Below are positions 1 to 6,959 of a stretch of DNA of 8,083 nucleotides, piece by piece. Within the stretch, counting starts at the first letter, position 1. Each line of letters begins with the position of its first letter. The notes under the pieces were generated by a model. It was given only the letters and a program-made list of their open reading frames with translations, did no database searches and was not told where the DNA came from. Position numbers and translations under genes: made by a program. The DNA is taken from the NCBI GenBank assembly GCA_027451165.1, contig DAIDJX010000147.1:1-8083 (forward strand), read 5' to 3'. This stretch comes from Prolixibacteraceae bacterium (GTDB lineage Bacteria; Bacteroidota; Bacteroidia; Bacteroidales; Prolixibacteraceae).

Positions 1-2359
1 CCCAACCCATGTTTTTCATTTTACCACCGTTTTCAGGTCTGTAACCATAGCCGGGGTAGGATTTCAGCGGGGTATAGATCAACATATCGTTGGTTGTTTT
101 GGTGAACAGATCCAGGGAAGCAGTTATCCGGTCACCTAAAACAGAAACATCAATACCACCATTCAATTGGGTTAATCTTTCGTAGGTCAGTTCGTCATTG
201 GTATAGGTTGCCGGGTATAAGCCTACTGTTTCACGGAATTTTACCGACTTGTAATAGCGGGTTGCATTGGCTTCCCCAAGGTCATCATTGCCGCTTTGCC
301 CTGCTGTAAGACGGAGTTTCAGTTCTTCCAGCCAGGACACGTTTTTCAGAAAGGATTCCCCCGAAACACGCCAGGCTAAACCTCCGGAATAGAAAACGCC
401 AAAGGGAACACTGCCCAGCTTCAGGGTATGGGCGGCATTGTCGCCTACCCGGGAAGATCCGTCAAAAGAAATACTGGCAGTGGCCAGGTAACGGTCTTTA
501 TAGGTATAAACCACATTCTCAGAAAGAGATAACCATGTCCAGAGACGGTTGTTCCCTCCGATTTCGCGAAGGTTGTTGGTGCCATCCTGCAACATCCGGT
601 ATTGGTCGTTCTCATGTGCATTTTTGGTTAATCCCCAGTCAAATTCAAAGTTATTACGCATGATGTTAAGACCAGTGGTAGAAGCCAGCTGGTGATCATT
701 TCCAAAAGCTTTGTTATAACGGAGATAAGTACTGTTGTTAAATGCCGTAATACTGTTGTTGGAGGCTTTGGCTACATTGATGGCTTCGTTGTTGTAGTAA
801 TGTTCCATCCCCAGGTTGGGCATGAAAATCTGTTCTTTCAGGATATTATAGGTTAATCCTACCGTAGTGTTGATTTTCAGGCTTTTATTTATCGAAGCAT
901 CAAAACCAAGAGTTGAAATAAAGTAGTAATTGCTGTTACTGGCTTCATAATTCCTGATCACAGCCAGTGGGTTACTAACCCCCAGTTCTTCCACATCAGC
1001 GAGAATGGTCAGTTCCCTGCCTTCAATATCATACTTGAATGGATTTAACATCGGTGATTTGGCCAATGCAGTGAGTATGGGGCTGGTCTGACGGACGATG
1101 GCCGATTCTTTCAACTCAGAAGTGTTGTAATTGAGCGATACGGATGCATTCATTTTCAGCCAGGTGAAAATATTCAGCAGGCTGACAAATCGCAGATTGT
1201 AACCCTGAAAACCAGTGTTTTTTATGATTCCTTTATTGTCCATATACCCGAAAGAAAGGCCATAACGGGCGATTTCATCACCACCTTTAACGACCAGGTT
1301 CATGTTGGAAAAAATGGAATGGTTAAAAATCTGCTCCTGCCAATTGGTATTGTGCTGGTAATCGATGTAGCGTTCATCGTCGGCATGGATGAAAAGATTG
1401 GGATAAAGTTCCCTGATGCGTTCGCTCAGCATTCCGGAGGAATAGAGTACCTCGCTGATCAGGGTCCTGTGCTGTCCGGCATTTAACTGAGGTATCAGGT
1501 TGGAAGGTGATAAGGATACCCCACTTCTCAGATCCAGTTCTATAGTTGTTTCGGTAGCGCTCGGATCAAGGGTTTCGATGATAACCAACCCATTGGAAGC
1601 TTTAGATCCGAGGGCGGCTGTTACTGAAGGGTCTTTAATAATGGTAGTCCTGGAGATATCCAGCACATTCACGCCAATGAGCGGATTGTAGCTGTACCCG
1701 TTCAGGTTGGAACCAAAAGTACCCTGTGGTGTCATTGGAATCCCATCAATGATGTACATCGGCTGGTTAGAAGTATTCAGCGAATTTATTCCCCGAATCT
1801 GGGTCACCGCACCGCTACCGGGATCTCCCGACCTGCCGGTCACGTGCATACCCGCCGTCCTGCCCTGCATATACTGATCAACCGACATAACCGGCGAGTG
1901 CCTGACATCATGCGTCTGAAGGGATGAAAATGCAGAAATCATATTCCTTTTTCTTGCCTGAGACAACAGGTAATTGACCTCATCATCCCCGGAAACCAAC
2001 TCTTCAGGCGTCAGATAAATCCTGAGTTCAGAACGGTCATTGAGGTATACCCTTTTATTCTTGAAGCCACCGTGGGGCGCAATGATCAACCAGTTATTGC
2101 TATGTGCCGATTTCAGGCTGAATTTTCCATCGTTGCCTGTAATAACCGGAAGATCAAAAGAACCCTCCACACTAACGGCTACCCCCGATAATGGTTCCCC
2201 GGAACTATTCACCACAATGCCTTTAACCTGAATGGAATCCTGTGCCTGAAGCGCTGTACCCATACATAGAAAAAACAGACCAAGCACAAAAACCTTTAAT
2301 GGTATATTTGAGTTATGCAATTTGTTCATAATCAAAGCGTATTTGTATTTTCTTTCCAT
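1..2359 (-). CDS. Second SusC/RagA-family TonB-dependent transporter, N-terminal part (cut by left window edge)
   Basis: The frame is open from ATG 2359 to the left edge: 786 codons without a stop. An in-frame ATG at 2329 (residue 11, MNKLHNSNIPLK) gives a more conventional signal peptide and may be the true start; neither has a strong ribosome site. Cleavage is likely after ALQA (residue 39). Residues about 43-116 form the CarboxypepD_reg-like domain (VKGIVVNSSGEPLSGVAVSV, then TGNDGKFSL). The plug follows at about 140-265, with QGRTAGMHVTGRSGDPGSG (165-183), IRGINS, MYIIDGIP (201-208) and IIKDPSVTAALGSKASNG (240-257). The rest is beta-barrel, including VVKGGDEIARYGLSFGYMDN, WLEELKLRLTAGQSGNDDLG and, at the edge, NGGKMKNMGW. 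That last motif aligns with NGGELENRGW in the upstream SusC, which has 300 residues after it, so full length is probably near 1,085. The TonB-box segment after residue 117 is atypical. It begins 11 bases after the FAS1 gene; a SusD partner is expected past the edge. Confidence 0.95.
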   Translation of the reverse strand, partial: MERKYKYALIMNKLHNSNIPLKVFVLGLFFLCMGTALQAQDSIQVKGIVVNSSGEPLSGVAVSVEGSFDLPVITGNDGKFSLKSAHSNNWLIIAPHGGFKNKRVYLNDRSELRIYLTPEELVSGDDEVNYLLSQARKRNMISAFSSLQTHDVRHSPVMSVDQYMQGRTAGMHVTGRSGDPGSGAVTQIRGINSLNTSNQPMYIIDGIPMTPQGTFGSNLNGYSYNPLIGVNVLDISRTTIIKDPSVTAALGSKASNGLVIIETLDPSATETTIELDLRSGVSLSPSNLIPQLNAGQHRTLISEVLYSSGMLSERIRELYPNLFIHADDERYIDYQHNTNWQEQIFNHSIFSNMNLVVKGGDEIARYGLSFGYMDNKGIIKNTGFQGYNLRFVSLLNIFTWLKMNASVSLNYNTSELKESAIVRQTSPILTALAKSPMLNPFKYDIEGRELTILADVEELGVSNPLAVIRNYEASNSNYYFISTLGFDASINKSLKINTTVGLTYNILKEQIFMPNLGMEHYYNNEAINVAKASNNSITAFNNSTYLRYNKAFGNDHQLASTTGLNIMRNNFEFDWGLTKNAHENDQYRMLQDGTNNLREIGGNNRLWTWLSLSENVVYTYKDRYLATASISFDGSSRVGDNAAHTLKLGSVPFGVFYSGGLAWRVSGESFLKNVSWLEELKLRLTAGQSGNDDLGEANATRYYKSVKFRETVGLYPATYTNDELTYERLTQLNGGIDVSVLGDRITASLDLFTKTTNDMLIYTPLKSYPGYGYRPENGGKMKNMGW

Positions 2360-2370
2360 CTGTTACCAGA

Positions 2371-3894
2371 TTATTGCGGAATAAACTCCATATAGTCCAT
2401 AATAAACCCATTTCCGGAAATGGTAGAGGGGCCCTTATACTCAAAGCGGATCGTTGCCTTTCCATATTTTGATATATTATTCACCCAAAAGTCAAAACGG
2501 TTAAAGCGCCCTTCTGCCACAAAACGGATCCCCGACTGAACACTGTTCAGCACACCCCTGTAAAGGATGTAATCGTAGTAGTTAAACGTTTTGACCAATA
2601 CGTTATTCACATAAATGTCATAGATCCCTCCGATATCCATATGTGTTCTGACAACTGCCCGGTATTTTCTCGGAAAAAGATCCGGGGTTTTAAATTCAAC
2701 GATAAACCGTTTATTATACCCCTTGGGGAAGCTTACATTCAAAATAGAGTCTTTGGAAGCTCCGGGGATATACTGACGTTGAGGTGAAAATGACTGATCA
2801 CTGATGATCTTGACACTGTCACGCCAGGTGAATTTATTGGTACCGACTTCTCTGACCAGGTGTTCTCCTTCTGTTCTTGTTTTTCCGGAAAAAAGAGAAT
2901 CCGGGATAACAAATGTTTCATAATCATAGCTAATCCCGTTGCTGCACAATACCCTGTTCACCGGCCAATAATCAATGACCACGCTGTCACCCAGAATATT
3001 CAGCAATTTCAGGGTATCTTTTTTGGGCGGTTTAAGAAATTCACTTTGATCAAGCATATTCAGGAAAACACCCTTTTCCAGTAATCGTGGTATCAGCACC
3101 TCCTCCTGCCAGTTGACCGGTATATCTTTGTAGCTTTGATAAGAACCTCCCAGTTTTTGGGCCATAACGGTCAAGGCACCTTCGTATTTTTCTTTCTGTG
3201 GAAAAACGATGGTAGCCGTATAATTTCTCAACTCCTGTTTTACAGGAAAATATTTCACTTCAAAATTGTTAATCGTTACTGCAACCGTATCGTAAATGGT
3301 ATTTCCATCTTTGTCAAAGCCAATAGGACGACTCTTCTCCCTGTCCAAAATAATAGAATCTTTTGTATCAATATAACCTCTCAGAATAGGATTATTCAGG
3401 GCATAAAACTCATACAGGCTGGGCTTGGGAGGAGAAACCTTATCCATTTTGTAATACTTTCCGTTCCGGTAAAGCGGACTTTCAAATTTCAGGTTGATTC
3501 CGTCAAATAAAGTAGTCCCGCCTGCTTTTTCCAGTAATGCCAGTTTCATAGAAAGGGTCTGAATTTTTTGTTTCCCGGTCACACTCTGAGACTGGATAAA
3601 ACCAACAGCGATGTGGTAATCGAGCACCGATTTGGTAAGTGTATTACTTCCCAGATACTCCGCCATGGCCTGATTGGTTGGGATGAAATAGGTATGTGTT
3701 CTTACTGACCGGAAAATGGAGTCATATTTAAATTGCTTTAGTGCCTCCACAAACTGAGATACATCCTTATCATTCTGAAGCACTTCCCAAATATCCTGGT
3801 CTGAAGTTTCCGGGATCGCATTGAAATGCTTGTCCCAGTAATCGGAACAACCCCAAACGAAAACAAGTGCTATTATTAATAGTATATTTTTCAT
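2371..3894 (-). CDS. Fasciclin (FAS1) domain lipoprotein with diverged second FAS1 repeat and C-terminal beta-rich domain
   Basis: This complete 507-residue lipoprotein lies nine bases after the previous FAS1 gene. Residues 1-15 are a short signal peptide; Cys16 (VWGC) is followed by SDYWDKHF, a mature start similar to that of the SusD-like protein. FAS1 domain A (about 34-160) has HTYFIPTNQAMAEYL at 67-81, Tyr-His at 93-94 and KYYKMDKVSPP at 147-155. A second, diverged FAS1-like unit covers about 165-335, with NYTATIVFPQKEKYEGAL (224-241) as its H1-like strand and SNGISYDYETFVIPDSLF (318-335) as its closing strand; no Tyr-His pair is visible there. Residues 345-507 are beta-rich, with KYRAVVRTHMDIGGIYDIYV (410-429) and the ending GFIMDYMEFIPQ, which parallels the upstream protein's C-terminus. 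The two proteins share architecture but are clearly not recent duplicates. It is probably an outer-membrane, possibly surface, ligand-binding or adhesion lipoprotein of the uptake operon. FAS1 membership is well supported for domain A; the rest is inferred. Confidence 0.88.
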   Translation of the reverse strand: MKNILLIIALVFVWGCSDYWDKHFNAIPETSDQDIWEVLQNDKDVSQFVEALKQFKYDSIFRSVRTHTYFIPTNQAMAEYLGSNTLTKSVLDYHIAVGFIQSQSVTGKQKIQTLSMKLALLEKAGGTTLFDGINLKFESPLYRNGKYYKMDKVSPPKPSLYEFYALNNPILRGYIDTKDSIILDREKSRPIGFDKDGNTIYDTVAVTINNFEVKYFPVKQELRNYTATIVFPQKEKYEGALTVMAQKLGGSYQSYKDIPVNWQEEVLIPRLLEKGVFLNMLDQSEFLKPPKKDTLKLLNILGDSVVIDYWPVNRVLCSNGISYDYETFVIPDSLFSGKTRTEGEHLVREVGTNKFTWRDSVKIISDQSFSPQRQYIPGASKDSILNVSFPKGYNKRFIVEFKTPDLFPRKYRAVVRTHMDIGGIYDIYVNNVLVKTFNYYDYILYRGVLNSVQSGIRFVAEGRFNRFDFWVNNISKYGKATIRFEYKGPSTISGNGFIMDYMEFIPQ

Positions 3895-3903
3895 TTCACC
3901 TAA
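3895..3903 (-). promoter_or_regulatory. Possible weak Shine-Dalgarno-like AGGTGA before the second FAS1 gene
   Basis: On the coding strand the nine-base gap reads TTAGGTGAA directly before ATG 3894. AGGTGA matches part of the 16S anti-Shine-Dalgarno complement but lies one base from the start codon, closer than usual. Bacteroidota rely little on Shine-Dalgarno pairing, so the match may be chance. The other gaps in the operon show no comparable motif. Confidence 0.2.
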
Positions 3904-5469
3904 TTATTGTACTGGTTCAAATCTTAAATAATCCCAGATAAACATCCCCGGAATAAGAGAAACAATTGAAATGACATGATCTTCGTAGCGTTGAAAGTCA
4001 ACTGTGCCAATTTCTTTTCTCGCATAAGGATTGGATGCGCTTCCGCCAGAGGTCAGGTCAATCAGTCCGCCGATTTTCTTCCCATCAATATAAAACTCTA
4101 TAAGGGCATTGCTCTGACTATTGGTATGAGCGCCAAGAAAAACGGTATATTTCCCCTGAACGATCTTGGGAATGGTATAGGTAATCCTGAAATCGCCGTT
4201 TAAATAGAGATAATCCTGGCTCCAGGCTTGTTCATCAGGATCGCTGCTTTTTACAAAAAACAAATCAGCGCCGCTCCACTTAATTCTGCTGAGTAAAGCA
4301 GGGTCCTTGATTTGGTAACTTCCGGCTTCCAGACGCAATTCACTGAACAGTGTTTCTTCCCAGAATTCATAATTACGGATAGCCCTTACCGGAGAAACCT
4401 GTTTCATAATCTGGTTGACGAAATGGACTGATCCGGATTGGGTGATCAGGTTACTGGCATCGTACAACAGCCCCACCCAGTCGATTTTTGTAGTATCGGT
4501 ATTGTGAATGATCATGTCAAAGACTTCCCGTCCCTTGTTGATGGCGATATCAATACCCAATCCGTTGATATTCAGAGGAATATCAGAATAGGTGTTGTAG
4601 TTGGTACCTATGCCTTCAAAATCATCCAGGAAAAGGCCACCTTCCAGTATGTGATAAGCCACATAGTTGTAAAGTGGATTTGATTTGCTCTTGTAATTGG
4701 TATTACCGGGACTGATCAGATTGGCAAGATCCGCAAACGACCGTACATTCCTCCGGTTGAAAATGGAATCGTGTTCTACCAGCAAAGTACAGGGCCTCAA
4801 CAATCGTTTATCTGCTTTCAGGTTGATGTTCAACGTATCTTTTAATCCGGTGGCATCAATAGCTGCTTTGAAAATGGAATACCCTGAATGGGTGGCCAGC
4901 CAGCCGTAAGTGGTAAAGGTCACAGGGGTCAGCATGGTTTCCACCACATGAACATATCCGTTGGAGGCTTCAATGTTGGGTTTGGAGATAGAAGCCTGGT
5001 TGTTGATTTTATAATAGGAGGTATCCGGCTCCACAACAAATCCGACCGTCAGCTGATCTCCGGAAAGGGTAAATTCGGGCAAAGCTCCGAAGGGAAAATC
5101 ATTGGTTTTGATGCCCATGTTAACCACATGGTACCGGCACAATATTTTCACATACTCCGCATCCTGAAGCAACTCACCCATTGTTTTGTATTTTCCGTTT
5201 TCCTTTAAAAACTTATCAACGGCATCATTGGTGGGTAAGAACAAGGTATAATCGATACCATTGGGGTTATAGGCGCTCAGGGTCTTATCCAGTCCTCCCT
5301 TCTCCAGGATGGAAAGAAAATTTGAAAACGTGTCCTTATGTTCAACGATATAATCGTATATAGTCATGTTGACCATGTCTTCAAATCCAGCTTCCAGTGT
5401 TTTCTTTTCGCAGGAAAAACAGAGGAACAGACTGATAAAAAGGCTTAATATGATAATTCCTTTGTACAT
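3904..5469 (-). CDS. Two-domain fasciclin (FAS1) lipoprotein with C-terminal beta-sandwich-like domain
   Basis: This complete 521-residue lipoprotein starts two bases after the susD-like stop. Residues 1-19 are a signal peptide; Cys20 (CFSC, then EKKT) is the likely lipidation site, with a non-ideal lipobox because position -3 is Cys17. FAS1 domain A (about 36-182) shows the H1 strand motif YTLFLPTNDAVDKFL at 74-88, the Tyr-His pair at 113-114, and the closing strand NGYVHVVETMLTP at 170-182. FAS1 domain B (about 187-358) is weaker: RPCTLLVEHDSIF (225-237) replaces the usual 'F.PTN.AF', Tyr-His is at 272-273 and SGSVHFVNQIMKQVSP at 345-360. Residues 360-521 look like a beta-sandwich ending GMFIWDYLRFEPVQ; GKYTVFLGAHTN, IEFYIDGKKIGG and the D-Y-x-R-F-x-P ending resemble galactose-binding or carbohydrate-binding jelly rolls, which is my inference. 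FAS1 domains are known adhesion modules. Its position after susD matches SusE/F-like surface binding proteins. FAS1 is secure; ligand and role are not. Confidence 0.92.
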   Translation of the reverse strand: MYKGIIILSLFISLFLCFSCEKKTLEAGFEDMVNMTIYDYIVEHKDTFSNFLSILEKGGLDKTLSAYNPNGIDYTLFLPTNDAVDKFLKENGKYKTMGELLQDAEYVKILCRYHVVNMGIKTNDFPFGALPEFTLSGDQLTVGFVVEPDTSYYKINNQASISKPNIEASNGYVHVVETMLTPVTFTTYGWLATHSGYSIFKAAIDATGLKDTLNINLKADKRLLRPCTLLVEHDSIFNRRNVRSFADLANLISPGNTNYKSKSNPLYNYVAYHILEGGLFLDDFEGIGTNYNTYSDIPLNINGLGIDIAINKGREVFDMIIHNTDTTKIDWVGLLYDASNLITQSGSVHFVNQIMKQVSPVRAIRNYEFWEETLFSELRLEAGSYQIKDPALLSRIKWSGADLFFVKSSDPDEQAWSQDYLYLNGDFRITYTIPKIVQGKYTVFLGAHTNSQSNALIEFYIDGKKIGGLIDLTSGGSASNPYARKEIGTVDFQRYEDHVISIVSLIPGMFIWDYLRFEPVQ

Positions 5470-5471
5470 GG

Positions 5472-6941
5472 CTAAAAATTATAATATGGATTCTGAACCA
5501 AATTCTTATTTCTTTCCAACTCATATTTATAAACCGGCAAGTACCATCCCAGGGGATTGGCCAGTTTAACGGCCAAAATCCGTTTCTGGGTGGAAGGCAC
5601 ATTCCGGACAATGATTTCAATCAGCTTATCCTTTCGTGCAAAATTGTTCCGGCGCCCCATCCGGAGGAGGTCAAACCAGCGCTTCCCTTCATAAGCCAGC
5701 TCAAGGGCCCTTTCATCGAGGATGGCATCTTCAAAAATTGTGGCTGAATTGACAAGCGACAACGGGCTCACATCAGCTCTTTCCCGGATCTGGTTAATTG
5801 TTTGAAGCGCTTCACCATACCGGTTGAGTTGTGAAAGTGCTTCTGCTTTCATCAGCAAAACATCTGCAAGGCGATATACAATCCAGTTGGCGCTGTTTTG
5901 CAGGGTTCCGGTTCTGAAGGTGTTTCCATCCGGAGCGCTTCCCACATATTTCCAGATGATGTAATCATCATCACCATACCTTTTAATGGATGCATCCTCT
6001 CCACGGACCAATTCCTTGGCGTATCGCCGGGCAAACATTTCGAGGGCACGCTGGCTCGGGTCATACCGGTAAGCATTACGGTTGGTCACGCCATACATGT
6101 TGTTGTTCTGGTTTTTACCCTGGTCAAACTGAAATTCAAAAATTGATTCCAGCGAATTCCCGGGATAATAGAGTTCAAACCATTTTCCGCTGGGCATAAG
6201 CACAATGTCCTTATTGGCTTCAATATTGGCCACATGCTCCAGCACTTTCTCATACTGAAAACGCCAGAGGGCAATGTCGGCCAGCAGAGCATCAAAAGCT
6301 GCCTTGGAAGCACGACCCTTGTTTTCAGCCAGGGTTGGCAATCCATCGGCAATGGCGTAAAGCCGGTTTTCTTCCAGATCTTTGACAATCTGATCCAAAA
6401 TCACGGCTTCATCCGATTTGGGCAGGTAAAAATCAGCGTCGTCGGTTTCCGTTGGATCCAATACCAACGGAACATCCCGGTAAATCCGGACCAGGTAAAA
6501 ATAGGTCAGCGATCTCAGAAAATAGGCTTCTGCGGTTACTCCTTTCAACTGGTAATCGGTGAAGGTATTGTCAATTTTCTGAACTGCCGGAGCATTTTTA
6601 ATCACCTCATTGCAGTAATTGATCACCTGATAAAACTTGTTCCAGTTGGCCAGCCAGTTATCGGGATAAATATTATTCTGGGAAACTTTCCGCTCATCTT
6701 CTCCCTGGTTGACATCTCCCTTGATCATGTCAGCCCTCAGTTCTCCATAAAGGAACAAACTCCCGTCGAGTTTGGACATAGCGCTGTAAGCACCCATAAG
6801 CACAGCGTTCACATCTTCCTTGGTTTGCCAGAATTCTTCCCGGATCAGACCTTCAGGAGGCAGCAGTTCCAGCCAGTCACTGCAGGAAACCTGTAGAAAC
6901 ACCGTCAGAATAACCAGTAAATATTTTATTCTTTTATTCAT
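5472..6941 (-). CDS. RagB/SusD-family nutrient-binding outer-membrane lipoprotein
   Basis: This complete 489-residue protein has the usual SusD length (about 450-600). SusD proteins are surface lipoproteins that cap their SusC partner and help bind substrate. Residues 1-19 form a lipoprotein signal peptide (basic MNKRIK, then a hydrophobic run) with lipobox QVSC and lipidated Cys20, followed by SDWLELLPPE. The N-terminal SusD-like region covers about 20-225, with the helical signatures AEAYFLRSLTYFYLVRIYRDVPL (split here: AEAYFLRSLT, YFYLVRIYRDVPL) at 137-159 and GRASKAAFDALLADIALW at 209-226. SGKWFELYYPGNSLESIFEF (251-270) is also familiar from SusD subfamilies. The C-terminal RagB/SusD domain, about 290-489, holds IVYRLADVLLMKAEAL (354-369), INQIRERAD (382-390), LDERALELAYEGKRWFDLLR (408-427) and ends NPYYNF. 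The ATG at 6941 fits the signal peptide; the upstream gap is A-rich with no strong Shine-Dalgarno. The next gene starts two bases after its TAG stop. Ligand unknown. Confidence 0.97.
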   Translation of the reverse strand: MNKRIKYLLVILTVFLQVSCSDWLELLPPEGLIREEFWQTKEDVNAVLMGAYSAMSKLDGSLFLYGELRADMIKGDVNQGEDERKVSQNNIYPDNWLANWNKFYQVINYCNEVIKNAPAVQKIDNTFTDYQLKGVTAEAYFLRSLTYFYLVRIYRDVPLVLDPTETDDADFYLPKSDEAVILDQIVKDLEENRLYAIADGLPTLAENKGRASKAAFDALLADIALWRFQYEKVLEHVANIEANKDIVLMPSGKWFELYYPGNSLESIFEFQFDQGKNQNNNMYGVTNRNAYRYDPSQRALEMFARRYAKELVRGEDASIKRYGDDDYIIWKYVGSAPDGNTFRTGTLQNSANWIVYRLADVLLMKAEALSQLNRYGEALQTINQIRERADVSPLSLVNSATIFEDAILDERALELAYEGKRWFDLLRMGRRNNFARKDKLIEIIVRNVPSTQKRILAVKLANPLGWYLPVYKYELERNKNLVQNPYYNF

Positions 6942-6959
6942 TTCACTCTTATTTTAACA

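Noticed and set aside
1500..2231. Two 63-codon plus-strand open frames
   Set aside because: Both lie opposite the CarboxypepD_reg-like domain, plug and early barrel of the second SusC, which is continuous on the minus strand.
2333..2341. TACGCTTTG on the minus strand, resembling the Bacteroidota -7 element TAnnTTTG
   Set aside because: The spacer is one base too long, no clear -33 TTG-type element lies upstream, and it sits at or inside the SusC start in a tightly packed operon.
3136..3510. 124-codon plus-strand open frame opposite the second FAS1 gene
   Set aside because: Antisense shadow with no signal peptide, domain or start context.
4757..4880. 13-base direct repeat TTGAAAATGGAAT at 4757-4769 and 4868-4880
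   Set aside because: Both copies encode S-I-F within FAS1 domain B in the same frame; this is coding coincidence with no repeat array.
6234..6896. 220-codon open frame on the plus strand
   Set aside because: It lies entirely opposite the well-supported susD-like gene, has no recognizable family features, and is explained by the codon bias of the real frame.
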